NCBI RefSeq assembly: GCF_030815975.1
Contig: NZ_JAUSXL010000002.1
Location: 2,902,501-2,966,500 of the forward strand
DNA: 64,000 nucleotides
Reading direction: 5' to 3'
DNA from: Variovorax paradoxus
GTDB taxonomy: Bacteria; Pseudomonadota; Gammaproteobacteria; Burkholderiales; Burkholderiaceae_C
Below the pieces are notes generated by a model. That model was not told the DNA's origin, ran no database searches, and saw only the letters and a list, made by a program, of their open reading frames with translations. Below, piece after piece: positions 30,477 to 40,316 of the stretch. Each line of letters opens with the position of its first letter. Positions within the stretch are counted from its first letter, which is position 1. The position numbers were made by a program, and so were the translations under genes.

Positions 30477-31367
30477 TCAGGTCGCCCATCCCCAAAGTGG
30501 ATGAACGGCCAGGTTGCTGCATTGGCGAACCTGCCAGCCCGCGGGGGCTTCGGCCAGTTCCGCTTTTTGCGGCCCTTGCGGCATTTTTGCGAAAACCGAA
30601 CTTCCGGAGCCGGTCATCCGGGCTTTCAATCCTTGGGCGCCGAGCCATTCGATGGCGTCGGTGACCGCGGGACAAAGCCGCTGGGCAACCGGCTGCAGGT
30701 CGTTGTGGCCGAAGTCGAAAACCTTGAAAGCGCTGCTTTCGAGGTTTGGAGCTTCAAGCTGTTCGCTATCTGCAGCAAAGCCCGAGATTATAGCAACAGG
30801 AGTAGCGCGTTGAAGGTCGGGCGCAGAAAAAATTAGCTTTGTATCGAGTCCCTGGGGTGGCTTGGCCACCACAAACCGTGCGGGCGGGATGTTCACGGGC
30901 CTGATTTTTTCGCCGATTCCCTCGACCCAGGCATTGCGCCCGCCCAGGAAGAACGGCACGTCGGCACCCAGTTTCACGCCGATCTCGGCCAGGCGCGACA
31001 GCGGCAGGTTCAGCTTCCACAGGCGGTTCAGCGCCAGCAGGCATGTGGCGGCATCCGAAGAGCCTCCGCCCATGCCGGCCTGCGCCGGCACCTGCTTGGC
31101 AATGCCGATGTGGGCGCCCTGGCCGGGCGCTGCATGCGCCTGGAGCGCCCGCGCCGCACGCAGCACGAGATCGTCGGGCGGCAGTTCGGTCGTCAGGTCT
31201 TCGCGGCTGAGCTGGCCGTCGCTGCGCAGTTCGACATGGAGCGTGTCGGACCAGTCGATCAGCATGAAGACCGACTGCAGCAGGTGGTAGCCGTCTTCGC
31301 GCCGGCCGGTGATGTGCAGGAAGAGGTTGAGCTTGGCCGGTGCGGGAAGGTCGTAGATCGCCTTCAT
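30477..31367 (-). CDS. ispE: 4-diphosphocytidyl-2-C-methyl-D-erythritol kinase
   Basis: Fourth step of the MEP isoprenoid pathway. A 296-residue GHMP kinase with LPAPAKLNLFLHITGRREDGYH near the N-terminus and the ATP loop QAGMGGGSSDAA (~95-106). It overlaps lolB by 4 bases (ATGA). The lolB-ispE-tRNA-Gln-prs order is common in proteobacteria and supports the call. Confidence 0.96.
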   Translation of the reverse strand: MKAIYDLPAPAKLNLFLHITGRREDGYHLLQSVFMLIDWSDTLHVELRSDGQLSREDLTTELPPDDLVLRAARALQAHAAPGQGAHIGIAKQVPAQAGMGGGSSDAATCLLALNRLWKLNLPLSRLAEIGVKLGADVPFFLGGRNAWVEGIGEKIRPVNIPPARFVVAKPPQGLDTKLIFSAPDLQRATPVAIISGFAADSEQLEAPNLESSAFKVFDFGHNDLQPVAQRLCPAVTDAIEWLGAQGLKARMTGSGSSVFAKMPQGPQKAELAEAPAGWQVRQCSNLAVHPLWGWAT

Positions 31368-31888
31368 GACCGCTCGAAGACGATGCGCAGGTCCGCCGTG
31401 GGGCCGGGATTTTCGCGGGTGGCCTGCAGGCGGCCGTTCGCGACCTGCGCCAGGTCGGGGCGCCAGCCGGGCACGCGCTCGTTGCGGCCCGCGAGCCAGC
31501 CGAAGAGCGCGCCGACCGGTATGGCCGCACCGGTGGCGGCTTCGATCAATGCATCGACCGAATCGAAGCGCCGGATTTCACTGCCATTCTTGAGCAGGGC
31601 CTCGCCGGGCGACCAGTGCAATTGAGCCAAGGTGCTGCCGATCGGGCTCGTGAGCGAGAGTTCGCCCGCTTCGGGAGAACCGCGCAATTCGAACAGCGCG
31701 GAGAAGGTCTGCACCGGCTGGCTGTCGATGCGCAGCGACATGCGGCCGCTCCAGCTGTCGGCGCTTCTTGAGGCGGAAGAGCCGCCCGCCAATTGGGCGC
31801 AGCCTGCGATCGAGAGAAGCGCAACCCCACCCGCGACCAGCAGGGCGCGGCGGCTGGCGCCGACAGGCCCGGGGGCGTGCATGTTCAC
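31364..31888 (-). CDS. lolB: Outer-membrane lipoprotein receptor LolB
   Basis: Accepts lipoproteins from LolA and inserts them in the outer membrane. A 174-residue lipoprotein with signal ending in LLSIAGC (lipobox Cys ~30) and the LolB body with WSGRMSLRI. The GTG at 31888 overlaps the TPR gene stop as GTGA; an ATG two codons later (31882) is the alternative start. It is translationally coupled to both neighbours. Confidence 0.92.
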   Translation of the reverse strand: MNMHAPGPVGASRRALLVAGGVALLSIAGCAQLAGGSSASRSADSWSGRMSLRIDSQPVQTFSALFELRGSPEAGELSLTSPIGSTLAQLHWSPGEALLKNGSEIRRFDSVDALIEAATGAAIPVGALFGWLAGRNERVPGWRPDLAQVANGRLQATRENPGPTADLRIVFERS

Positions 31889-33732
31889 GGCCTGACCCGC
31901 AGGCGCTTGAGCGTTTCCTGCAGGGTCTCGTTCTCGGCGTCGCTCAGAAGGGCTTCCTTCCAGATCGTGACCGCGCGGTCCTTCTGGCCGGTTGCCCAGA
32001 GCACTTCACCGAAATGCGCGCCGATTTCCGGATCGGGCCGGGTCTTGTAGGCCGCCTCGAGGATGCGGATGGCCTCGGTCGTGTTGCCCAGCCGGAATTC
32101 CACCCAGCCGAGGCTGTCCGCGATGAAGGGGTCTTCGGGCGCCAGCTGCACGGCTTTCTGGATCAGCGTGCGCGCCTCGTCGAGGCGGATCTTGCGATCT
32201 GCGAAGGAGTAGCCGAGCGCGTTGTACGCGTTCTGGTTCTCGGGCTTGAGCTCGATCAGCCTGCGCAGCAGCCGCTCCATTTCGTCGAGGCGGTTGAGCT
32301 TTTCGGCCACCATGGCCTGGTCGTAGACCAGGTCGCTGTCGGTCGGGGCTGCGGCGGAAGCCTGCGCCAGCATGTCGTAGGCCGCCTGGTACTGCCTGGC
32401 GTCGCGCAGCAGCTGCACTTCGGCCAGGAATTTCTGCTTCTTGTCCTCGGCGCTGCGCTCGGGCAGGCCGCGCACGAGTTCGCGCGCCTGCGGCAGCTTG
32501 CCCTGGCGCGCCAGGAGGCCCGCGCGGCGCGTCTGCGCAACGACGAGGTCGTCGGTGCTGTCCACGCGTGCGAGCCAGCGCTCCGCGGCCGTGAAGTCCT
32601 TGCGGCGCTCCGCCAGCTGCGAGAGAACGAGGTAGGCCTGTGTGGTGCCGCGCTGGCGGTCGTCCGGGTCTTTCTGGTTGGCCGACAGGTCGATGTAGCG
32701 CTTGAGAGAGGTTTCAGCCGCCGCGTCCTGCCGGGCCTGCGCCTGCAGGCTGCCCAGCAGCAGCCAGGGCTCGGCCAGTTCGGGTCGCGCGGCGGTGAGC
32801 GCCTGCAACTGCGCGGCGGAATCCGCGTAGCGGCGGTTTTCGACCAGCACCCGAGCGTAGGCGATGCGCAGGTCGGGCGGCGCCTTGGGATTGCTGGCCA
32901 GGTAGCGCGTGACGATCGGCTCCGCGAGCGGCTGGCCGGGGTCGATCATTTCGAGCGCCAGAGCGGCCGGAGCGTCGGAGGCGGGATCCATCTGCTGGCC
33001 CTTGAAGGCGGCGTCAAGGGCGCCGGAGGTGTCGCCGGCATTCAGGCGCATGCGGCCGATGGTGGCCCAGGCCAGCGCCCCGGTGGCCGGGCTCTTGAGC
33101 TCATCGGACAGCGCCTGCTCGACCACCGAAGCGGCCTGCTTCTTGTCGGAGGCGCGCGAGTAGTTGCGCGCGATCACCGCCATCAGCATCGGCTTTTCGA
33201 TCTGCGGCGTGGCCGCGATTTCGGCGCGCAGCGGCTCGACAGTTTCGCCGATGCGGTTGAGCGCAATCAGTATCTGGAGTTCGATGCGCCGTGCATCGCG
33301 CGAGTTGGGCAGCGTCTCCTGCCATGCGCGGGAGGCCGCGAGCGCCGCGTCGCCGGAGCGCGACTGCAGCGCGATCTCGACCGCGCGCTGGAACAGCTTG
33401 CCGTCGCGCAGGCGGCGGGCCGCGTCGAGCACCAGCGCGTAGCCCGATCCGGGGTCGCCGGAGCGCGCGGTCATCTCGCCCATCAGAATTTCGTAGAACA
33501 GCTCGGCCGTCAGTGCAGAGGGCTGGGCGTCGGGGTCGCTGGCCGGCTTCGCGGCGGCTGCGGCGGCGGCCGGCGCCGGCTTGGTGCCCGGACGGGACGG
33601 TGCTGGCCGTTCGATGATGGGTGCCGGGCTCTTGGGCGCGGCGGGATCGGAGGTTTGCGCCTGAGCGGCACAAGCCAGCAACACGAGAGACGCGGCCGCC
33701 GCAAGGCGGTGTCGGCGGAGCGATGGAATCAT
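31885..33732 (-). CDS. Large periplasmic tetratricopeptide protein
   Basis: A 615-residue exported protein: signal MIPSLRRHRLAAAASLVLLACAAQAQ, a Pro/Ala-rich linker (~35-60), then many TPR-like helical pairs. The C-terminal repeats are clearest (NAYNALGYSFADRK, PFIADSLGWVEFRLGNTTEAI, DPEIGAHFGEVLWATGQKD). It lies directly upstream of lolB, as in many betaproteobacteria, and probably serves in envelope assembly or secretion. Start ATG 33732 is preferred over TTG 33750. The TAG-free junction with lolB is a 4-base overlap. Confidence 0.88.
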   Translation of the reverse strand: MIPSLRRHRLAAAASLVLLACAAQAQTSDPAAPKSPAPIIERPAPSRPGTKPAPAAAAAAAKPASDPDAQPSALTAELFYEILMGEMTARSGDPGSGYALVLDAARRLRDGKLFQRAVEIALQSRSGDAALAASRAWQETLPNSRDARRIELQILIALNRIGETVEPLRAEIAATPQIEKPMLMAVIARNYSRASDKKQAASVVEQALSDELKSPATGALAWATIGRMRLNAGDTSGALDAAFKGQQMDPASDAPAALALEMIDPGQPLAEPIVTRYLASNPKAPPDLRIAYARVLVENRRYADSAAQLQALTAARPELAEPWLLLGSLQAQARQDAAAETSLKRYIDLSANQKDPDDRQRGTTQAYLVLSQLAERRKDFTAAERWLARVDSTDDLVVAQTRRAGLLARQGKLPQARELVRGLPERSAEDKKQKFLAEVQLLRDARQYQAAYDMLAQASAAAPTDSDLVYDQAMVAEKLNRLDEMERLLRRLIELKPENQNAYNALGYSFADRKIRLDEARTLIQKAVQLAPEDPFIADSLGWVEFRLGNTTEAIRILEAAYKTRPDPEIGAHFGEVLWATGQKDRAVTIWKEALLSDAENETLQETLKRLRVRP

Positions 33733-33803
33733 CGAACCATAATAATCCAAGCTTTTGAGCGAGCACCGCGTGGGGCTTCGTCGCAGCCCGGAGTTTTTAT
33801 TTC

Positions 33804-34616
33804 ATGCCTGAGCTTCCTGAAGTCGAAGTGACGCGGCGCGGTTTTGCCGAACGCATTGCCGGTGCCCGCATAGCCGCGGTCCGCATCGGCAAACCCTTGC
33901 GCTGGGCATTGATGGTGGTGCCCGAGGCGCTGGTCGGACGCCGCGTGCTGCAAGTGCGGCGGCGCGGAAAGTACCTGCTGATCGACCTGGACCGCGGCCT
34001 CTTGCTGCTGCACCTGGGCATGTCAGGCAGCCTGCGCTTCGATGCGGCGCTTCCCCCGCCGGGCGTTCACGATCACTTCGATCTCGTGACCGAACTCGGC
34101 ACGCTGCGGCTGAACGATCCGCGCCGCTTCGGCGCCGTGGTCTACGTGGAGGACGAGGCCGCGCCGTGGGCCATCAAGCTGCTCGGCGGCCTGGGCATGG
34201 AGCCGCTGGGTGACGCCTTCGACCTGGACGCGTTCCACGCCGGCCTTCGCAAGCGCCGGGCCGCGGTAAAGCAGGTGCTGCTCGCGGGCGACGTGGTGGT
34301 GGGTGTTGGAAACATCTATGCGTCGGAGGCGCTGTTCCAGGCGGGCATCCGGCCGACGCTTTCGGCCGCTCGCATCAGCCGGCCGAGGGCGGCCAGGCTT
34401 CATGCGGCCGTGCGCGAAATCCTGGCAAGGGCGGTCGAGAAGGGCGGCAGCACGCTGCGCGACTTTTCCAACGTGGACGGGCAGAACGGCTATTTCCAGC
34501 TCGAAGCAACGGTCTACGGCCGGGCCGGCGAGCCCTGTCGGGTCTGCGCAACGCCGATCCGGCAACTGCGCCAGGGGCAGCGTTCCACTTACTATTGCCC
34601 GAACTGTCAAAAATAG
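33804..34616 (+). CDS. mutM: Formamidopyrimidine-DNA glycosylase (Fpg/MutM)
   Basis: Removes 8-oxoguanine and other oxidised purines. A 270-residue protein beginning [13 protein letters not shown], with catalytic Pro2 and Glu3 after Met removal, a catalytic-type Lys in RRRGKYLL (~57), the helix-two-turn-helix region with [15 protein letters not shown] (~165-180), and the C-terminal zinc finger [10 protein letters not shown]...YYCPNC. It lies upstream of the dynamin-like gene and mutY, so two enzymes of the GO repair system flank that GTPase. Confidence 0.97.
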   Translation: MPELPEVEVTRRGFAERIAGARIAAVRIGKPLRWALMVVPEALVGRRVLQVRRRGKYLLIDLDRGLLLLHLGMSGSLRFDAALPPPGVHDHFDLVTELGTLRLNDPRRFGAVVYVEDEAAPWAIKLLGGLGMEPLGDAFDLDAFHAGLRKRRAAVKQVLLAGDVVVGVGNIYASEALFQAGIRPTLSAARISRPRAARLHAAVREILARAVEKGGSTLRDFSNVDGQNGYFQLEATVYGRAGEPCRVCATPIRQLRQGQRSTYYCPNCQK

Positions 34617-34679
34617 TGTCCGAGTCCCCGCGTTCGAATATCCTGCAATCGGTTGCTTCCCAGTTTGCAATGCTATATT

Positions 34680-34697
34680 TGTAAGTTATTTCTTACA
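34680..34697. promoter_or_regulatory. AT-rich dyad upstream of the dynamin-like gene
   Basis: TGTAAG (34680-34685) and CTTACA (34692-34697) form a perfect 6-base dyad around TTATTT. It lies 8 bases before the TTG start in an AT-rich patch that also contains TATATT (34674-34679). It could be a promoter-overlapping operator or an RNA hairpin at the start codon. Confidence 0.45.
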
Positions 34698-34705
34698 TAT
34701 CCCCC

Positions 34706-36670
34706 TTGAGCCGCTCTTTCAATCAACAACTCGATCAGCACGGTGCCTGGCGAAGCAATTTCGCGCACCGCCTCCAGTGGCTGTCCCGCTGGCTGACCGA
34801 GAACGAGCTGCTCGACCAGGCGGTGGCCGAGCGCCTGCGCGGGCTCGAGCTGCAGATTCGCACCAGCAAGGTCATGGTGGCCTTCGTGGCGGAGTTCTCG
34901 CGCGGCAAGTCGGAGCTCATCAACGCGATCTTCTTTGCAGCCTACGGGCGTCGCATCATGCCGGCCAGCGCCGGACGCACGACGATGTGCCCGACCGAGC
35001 TGGGCTACGACGCCGCGGTGGCGCCGAAGCTGCGGCTGCTGCCGATCGAAACCCGGCTGGAACCCCATTCGCTCACGCATTGGCGCGAGAAGGCCGCGCA
35101 CTGGACCGACATTGCCATCGATGTGGACGATGCCGACCAGTTGGCCCAGGCCATGAGCAAGGTCGCCGAGGTGCGCTGGGTCAGCAAGGACGAGGCGCAT
35201 GCGCTGGGCTTCTGGAACGAAGAGACGCCGGACGATAACCCGGTGCAGGACGCCGAAGGCCGGGTCGAGATTCCGCGCTGGCGCCATGCCATCCTGAACA
35301 TGCCGCATCCGCTGCTGGAGCAGGGGCTGGTGATCCTCGATACCCCGGGCCTGAACGCCATCGGCGCCGAGCCCGAGCTCACGGTGAGCCTGATCCCGCA
35401 GGCGCATGCCGTGGTCTTCATCCTGGGCGCAGAAACCGGCGTGACGCGGTCCGACCTGTCCATCTGGCGCGAGCACCTGGTCACCGAAAGCGAAGGCAGC
35501 GACACGCGCTTCGTGGTGCTCAACAAGATCGACACCATGTGGGACTCGCTGAGCACGCCCGCGCAGATCGAGCTTCAGATCGAGCGCCAGCGCGAGGTCG
35601 CGGCCAAGTTCCTGGAGGTTCCGCTGGTGCAGGTGCTGCCGGTTTCGGCGCAGAAGGGCCTGCAGGCAAAGATCCAGCATGATGCGCGGCTGCTCGGCGC
35701 CAGCCGCCTGCCGGCTTTCGAGGCACTGCTCGCGGAAGGCGTGCTCGGCAAGCGCGAAACCATGCTGCGGCTCGCGGTGGATGCCGGCATGGTGGCATTG
35801 CGGACCGAGGCCGAGCGCATTCTGAAAGTGCGCCAGCGCGACCTGTCGGAGCAGGCGCTCGAGCTGCAGGGCTTGCGCGGCAAGAACGTGTCGGTCATTC
35901 GCCACATGCGATCGCGCATCGACCAGGAGCAGACCGAGTTCGAGGGCAGCAACACGCGCATCCTCGCGCTGCGTTCCGTGCAGGGCAAGCTGCTGCGCGA
36001 GGTGTACGCCGTGCTCGGCCGCACCGCGCTGAAGGAAGACATGGTGCGGCTTTCGGCTGCGCTCAAGCGCCCGGGCGTCAAGTTCAACGTGCGCAAGGTG
36101 TACGGCGAAACCTTCGACTCGCTGCGCAACAACCTGCGCGAAGTGCAGGCGACGACGGCCGAGATCCAGTCGATGCTGCACGCCACGTTCCGCCAGCTCA
36201 ACGCGGAGCAGGGCTTCACCCTGCAGGCGCCCGCCGAGCCCGACCTGACGAGCTTCGAGCAGGAGCTCAGCCAGATCGAGCGCAGCCACATCCACTACCT
36301 GGGCGTCGGCAATCTGCTGAAGCTGGCGCAGGCGGACTTCTGCGACAAGCTGGTGCGCGCGCTCGCGAGCCGCCTGCGGCTGGTCAACGAAGCGGCCATG
36401 ACCGAAGTCGAGCGCTGGAGCAAGGGCGCGAGCGCGCAGATCGACGCGCAGCTGAAGGAGCGCCGCCGCAATTTCAGCAAGCGCATCGAGGCGATCGAGC
36501 GCATCCAGAATGCGGCAGGCAACCTCGACGAACGACTGCTCGAACTTGCCCAGCAAGAGAGCAGCCTGGCCGAGTTGCACCTTCGGCTCCATGAATTCAC
36601 CTCGGCCATTGCGCAACAGGGAAGGCCGGCAGCCGCTGCCGCCGTCGGCGAACTGCGTGCGGCGGCCTGA
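34706..36670 (+). CDS. Bacterial dynamin-like GTPase
   Basis: A 654-residue large GTPase. G1 is AEFSRGKSELINAIF (~52-66), a switch region has TTMCPTEL (~92), G3 is ILDTPGLNAIG (~213) and G4 is LNKIDTMW (~272). The C-terminal half (~330-640) is helical with coiled-coil character, as in dynamin stalks; no transmembrane segment is obvious. Bacterial dynamins remodel membranes, but the target here is unknown. The only upstream start is TTG 34706, with no clear ribosome site, so translation may be weak or controlled. Its stop overlaps the mutY start. Confidence 0.88.
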   Translation: MSRSFNQQLDQHGAWRSNFAHRLQWLSRWLTENELLDQAVAERLRGLELQIRTSKVMVAFVAEFSRGKSELINAIFFAAYGRRIMPASAGRTTMCPTELGYDAAVAPKLRLLPIETRLEPHSLTHWREKAAHWTDIAIDVDDADQLAQAMSKVAEVRWVSKDEAHALGFWNEETPDDNPVQDAEGRVEIPRWRHAILNMPHPLLEQGLVILDTPGLNAIGAEPELTVSLIPQAHAVVFILGAETGVTRSDLSIWREHLVTESEGSDTRFVVLNKIDTMWDSLSTPAQIELQIERQREVAAKFLEVPLVQVLPVSAQKGLQAKIQHDARLLGASRLPAFEALLAEGVLGKRETMLRLAVDAGMVALRTEAERILKVRQRDLSEQALELQGLRGKNVSVIRHMRSRIDQEQTEFEGSNTRILALRSVQGKLLREVYAVLGRTALKEDMVRLSAALKRPGVKFNVRKVYGETFDSLRNNLREVQATTAEIQSMLHATFRQLNAEQGFTLQAPAEPDLTSFEQELSQIERSHIHYLGVGNLLKLAQADFCDKLVRALASRLRLVNEAAMTEVERWSKGASAQIDAQLKERRRNFSKRIEAIERIQNAAGNLDERLLELAQQESSLAELHLRLHEFTSAIAQQGRPAAAAAVGELRAAA

Positions 36671-37739
36671 TCGTCCGGTGCCGGCTGCAGCCGTGCAGCC
36701 GCAGGCGCCGGCCGATTTTGCCGGGCGCATCGTGGCCTGGCAGCGCAGCCACGGACGCAGCGAGCTGCCGTGGCAGAACACGCAGGATCCCTATCGCGTG
36801 TGGCTGTCGGAGGTCATGCTCCAGCAAACCCAGGTTTCGACCGTGCTCGGATACTTCGCGCGTTTTCTCGAGCGCTTTCCGACCGTACGGGCGCTGGCCG
36901 ACGGCACCGAGGACGAGGTCTTCGGACTCTGGAGCGGCCTGGGCTACTACAGCCGCGCACGCAACATGCACCGCTGTGCCCAGGAAGTGGTGGCGCGCTT
37001 CGGCGGCGAGTTTCCGCGCACGGCGGCCGAGCTCGAGACCTTGCCTGGCATCGGCCGTTCCACCTCCGCGGCGATCGCGGCCTTCTGCTTCGGAGAGCGG
37101 GTCGCGATTCTCGACGGCAACGTCAAGCGCGTGCTGACGCGCGTGCTCGGCTTTGGTGGCGACATGTCTTCATCGGCACAGGAGCGCGCGCTGTGGGACC
37201 GGGCCACGCAGCTGCTGCCGCCGGCCGAGCAGAAAGAGGCCATCGCGAGCTACACGCAAGGGGTCATGGACCTGGGCGCCACAGTCTGCCTGCCGCGCAA
37301 GCCGAGCTGCATGATCTGTCCGCTGGACAAGACCTGCGTGGGCCTGCGCGAGGGCCAGCCGGAACGCTATCCCGTCAAGACCCGCAAGCTCAAGCGCAGC
37401 GCCCAGTCGCTCTGGGCGCTGCTCGCGCGCGACACGCAGGGCCGCGTCTGGCTGGAGAAGCGGCCGGCAAAAGGCATCTGGGCCGGGCTCTATTGCCTGC
37501 CCGTGTTCGAGAGCCGCGAAGAGCTGCTGGCCGCGCTGCCATCGGCGGCGCTGGCCGACACCCGGGATCTGCCGCCCTTCGTGCATGTGCTGACCCACAA
37601 GGACCTGCACCTTCACCCGGTGCTGCTGAACGGCAGCCAGCCGCAAGGCGATGCCGCGCGCTGGGTGGATGCGCAGGAGTGGGGCCGACTGGGGCTGCCG
37701 GCGCCGATGCGCAAGCTGCTGGAGAGCGGCGCGGCTTAG
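36657..37739 (+). CDS. mutY: A/G-specific adenine glycosylase MutY
   Basis: Removes adenine mispaired with 8-oxoguanine, complementing MutM encoded upstream. The 360-residue protein has the catalytic Glu in LSEVMLQQTQV (~52), HhH motif ETLPGIGRSTSAA (~130), catalytic Asp in AILDGNVKRV, and an Fe-S site CLPRKPSCMICPLDKTC (C-x6-C-x2-C-x5-C). A C-terminal NUDIX-like 8-oxoG recognition domain follows. No ATG is near the core; GTG 36657 (14-base overlap with the GTPase gene) was chosen, with GTG 36678 or 36693 as alternatives. Confidence 0.95.
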   Translation: MRRPDRPVPAAAVQPQAPADFAGRIVAWQRSHGRSELPWQNTQDPYRVWLSEVMLQQTQVSTVLGYFARFLERFPTVRALADGTEDEVFGLWSGLGYYSRARNMHRCAQEVVARFGGEFPRTAAELETLPGIGRSTSAAIAAFCFGERVAILDGNVKRVLTRVLGFGGDMSSSAQERALWDRATQLLPPAEQKEAIASYTQGVMDLGATVCLPRKPSCMICPLDKTCVGLREGQPERYPVKTRKLKRSAQSLWALLARDTQGRVWLEKRPAKGIWAGLYCLPVFESREELLAALPSAALADTRDLPPFVHVLTHKDLHLHPVLLNGSQPQGDAARWVDAQEWGRLGLPAPMRKLLESGAA

Positions 37740-37757
37740 CTTGGCGGGGGTGCGGGC

Positions 37758-38636
37758 TCAGCCCGCGTCGAGTTCGCGGTGGCGCTTGAGGGCGACCCAG
37801 CGGGTTCCGAACGCGCGCGCGAGCTGCTCGACCAGGAACACCGAGCGGTGCTGGCCGCCCGTGCAGCCGATGGCCACCGTCACGTAGCTGCGATGGTCAC
37901 GTGCCAGCGCATCGAGCCAGCGCGAGAGAAACTGCTCGATGTCGTCGTACATGCGCGCGACGTCGTCGTGCCCGCGCAGCCATTCGACCACCGGCGCATC
38001 GCGGCCCGTGAGCGGCCGCAGCGTGGGCACGTAGTGCGGATTGGGCAGCATGCGCACGTCGAACACGTAGTCGGCGTCCAGCGGCACGCCGCGCTTGAAG
38101 GCGAAGGATTCGAAGACCAGCGTCAATGCGCTGCTCTGCGGCGCGGAGATCAGCGCCTTGATGTAGCTCTGCAGCTGGGCCGGCCGTATGAGGCTGGTGT
38201 CGATCACGTCGGCGCCATCGCGCAGGTCGGCCAGCAGCTCGCGCTCGAGCTCGATGGCCTGCACCAGCACGCGCTCCTGTTCGGGCACATCGTTGCGTCC
38301 CTCCTGGCGCGACAGCGGATGGCGCCGGCGGGTTTCCGAATAGCGCCGCAGCAGCGCGTCGGTGGTCGCCTCGAGGAACAGCGAGCGCAGCGAAACGCCG
38401 TCCTGCCGCAAGGCCTCGAGCTGCTGCGGAACGATCGGCAGCGACACGCCGCTGCGCACGTCCATCGCAATGGCCACGCGCGTGGCCTGCTGCTCGTGCT
38501 GCAGCGCGATGAAAGCCGTCAGCAGTTCGGGCGGCAGGTTGTCCACGCAGTAGTAGCCGGCGTCTTCCAGCGCATGCAGCGCCACCGACTTGCCCGAGCC
38601 CGACATACCGGTGATGAGCACCAGGTCGAGGTCCAT
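37758..38636 (-). CDS. rapZ: RNase adapter protein RapZ (ATP-binding)
   Basis: A 292-residue P-loop protein. Walker [11 protein letters not shown] is near residue 7; [15 protein letters not shown] and the C-terminal [15 protein letters not shown] are diagnostic of the RapZ/YvcJ family. In E. coli RapZ guides RNase E to the sRNA GlmZ; whether that circuit exists here is unknown. The start overlaps the recN stop by 1 base (TGATG). Confidence 0.95.
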   Translation of the reverse strand: MDLDLVLITGMSGSGKSVALHALEDAGYYCVDNLPPELLTAFIALQHEQQATRVAIAMDVRSGVSLPIVPQQLEALRQDGVSLRSLFLEATTDALLRRYSETRRRHPLSRQEGRNDVPEQERVLVQAIELERELLADLRDGADVIDTSLIRPAQLQSYIKALISAPQSSALTLVFESFAFKRGVPLDADYVFDVRMLPNPHYVPTLRPLTGRDAPVVEWLRGHDDVARMYDDIEQFLSRWLDALARDHRSYVTVAIGCTGGQHRSVFLVEQLARAFGTRWVALKRHRELDAG

Positions 38637-40315
38637 CACAGCGCCGCCGAAGTCTTGTGGCCCAGCATTTCGCGGGCATGCGCCAGCGAGGTCTGCGAAA
38701 GCTTCTCGCCGCCGAGCATGCGGGCGATTTCGCGGGCGCGGGTGTCGTCGTCGAGCCGCGAGACGCCGCTTTCGGTGCGCGGGCCTTCCTGGCCAATGGC
38801 CGCCGTCTGGCGCTTGGCCACCACCAGGTGGTGATCGGCGCAGGCGGCGACCTGCGGCAGATGAGTGACCGCCAGCACCTGGCGATCGCGCCCGAGTTGC
38901 TTCATGAGGCGCCCCACGGTGTCGGCCACGGCCCCGCCGACGCCGGCATCGACCTCGTCGAAGATCAGCGTCTGCGCGGCACCCAGCTGGCTCGTCGTGA
39001 CCGCAATAGCAAGCGCGATGCGCGAGAGCTCGCCGCCCGAAGCCACCTTGCCGATGGGGCGCGGCGTGCTTCCGGGATGGCCGCTCACGAGAAAGGCAAT
39101 GTCTTCGAGCCCGGCGCGGCCCGGCTGCGCCAGCGGCTGCAGCTCGACCTCGAAGCGTCCGCCCTGCATGCCAAGCCCCTGCATCGCCTGGGTGACCGCC
39201 TCGGCCAGGCGCGGTGCCGCCTGCTTGCGGGATTTGGCGAGCGCCTTGGCTTCCTTCATGTAGGCCTGTTGCGCGCCTTGCTCGGCGCGCTCCAGGCCTG
39301 CGAGATCGCTCTGCGCGTCGAGCGCCTGCAGCTCGGCCTGCCAGCCGGCCAAAAGGGCCGGCAGGTCGTCCGGCGTGCGCTTGTAGCGGCGCGCGAGCGA
39401 CATCCACAGCCCCATGCGCTCGTCGAGTTCGGCCAGGCGCTGCGGATCGGCCTCGGCGTTGCGCAGGTAGCCATGCAGCGTGTGGGCGGCATCGGAAGCC
39501 TGGGCGACGCTGGAGGCCAGCACTTCGCCGAGGGCGCGGAATTCGGGCTCGATGTGCTCGCAGTTCTGCAGCAGCGTGACGGCGCGCGACAGGGCTGCGA
39601 GCGCGCCGTTGTCGTCGTCTTCGAGCGCCTGGCTTGCGCCCTGCGCCGCGTCGATCAGCGCCTGCGCATTGGAGACGCGGGCGTGATGGGTGGACAGCTC
39701 TTCCCACTCGCCTTCGGCCGGTGCCAGCTTCATGACTTCGGCGATCTGCCATTGCAGCCGCTCGCGCTCGCGCAGCAGCGAGTCTTGCGCCGAGCGCGCG
39801 TGGTCGAGCGCGGAAAGTGCCTGGCGCCAGCTCTGCCAGGCGGCGTCCAGCGCATCGGTGCGCACGCCGGCATAGGCGTCGAGCAGGCCCCGCACGGCCT
39901 CGGGGCGCGTCAGGCTTTGCCATGCATGCTGGCCATGGATGTCGAGCAAACGGTCGCCGAGCTCGCGCAGCTGGGTGGCAGTGGCCGGACTGCCGTTGAT
40001 CCAGCCGCGGCTGCGGCCCTGCAGGTCGACGGTGCGGCGCAGCAGCAGGGCGTCGCCGTTTTCGAATCCGCCCTCGTCGAGCCAGGCCGCGAGTGCCGGG
40101 TCGGCATCGAATTCGGCGCTGACGTCGAGCCGTTCGGCGCCTTCGCGCACCGCGCCCGCGTCGGCTCGGTTGCCGAGTGCCAGTTGAAGCGCATCGATCA
40201 ATATCGACTTGCCCGCGCCGGTCTCGCCGGTCAATACCGTGAAGCCTGCCGACAGGTCGAGTTCGAGTGATCGCACGATCACGAAGTCGCGCAATGCAAT
40301 GCGTCGCAGCGCCAT
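38636..40315 (-). CDS. recN: DNA repair protein RecN
   Basis: A 559-residue SMC-like ATPase in double-strand break repair. The N-terminal half-site is [18 protein letters not shown] (Walker A ~30); a long central coiled coil (~150-370) follows. The C-terminal half has signature [13 protein letters not shown], Walker [14 protein letters not shown] and [18 protein letters not shown]. It sits between nadK and rapZ in a single minus-strand operon; the 1-base spacer to nadK implies coupling. Confidence 0.96.
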   Translation of the reverse strand: MALRRIALRDFVIVRSLELDLSAGFTVLTGETGAGKSILIDALQLALGNRADAGAVREGAERLDVSAEFDADPALAAWLDEGGFENGDALLLRRTVDLQGRSRGWINGSPATATQLRELGDRLLDIHGQHAWQSLTRPEAVRGLLDAYAGVRTDALDAAWQSWRQALSALDHARSAQDSLLRERERLQWQIAEVMKLAPAEGEWEELSTHHARVSNAQALIDAAQGASQALEDDDNGALAALSRAVTLLQNCEHIEPEFRALGEVLASSVAQASDAAHTLHGYLRNAEADPQRLAELDERMGLWMSLARRYKRTPDDLPALLAGWQAELQALDAQSDLAGLERAEQGAQQAYMKEAKALAKSRKQAAPRLAEAVTQAMQGLGMQGGRFEVELQPLAQPGRAGLEDIAFLVSGHPGSTPRPIGKVASGGELSRIALAIAVTTSQLGAAQTLIFDEVDAGVGGAVADTVGRLMKQLGRDRQVLAVTHLPQVAACADHHLVVAKRQTAAIGQEGPRTESGVSRLDDDTRAREIARMLGGEKLSQTSLAHAREMLGHKTSAAL

Positions 40316-40316
40316 G

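Noticed and set aside
31768..33831. A 687-codon plus-strand frame over the TPR gene
   Set aside because: Antisense shadow of a protein with a signal peptide and repeats on the other strand.
36510..36656. Longer N-terminus for MutY from an upstream ATG
   Set aside because: That segment lies inside the GTPase gene and translates to a sequence unlike MutY; the conserved region begins after 36690.
34673..36781. A 702-codon minus-strand frame over the dynamin-like gene
   Set aside because: Antisense shadow; the plus strand carries complete GTPase motifs.
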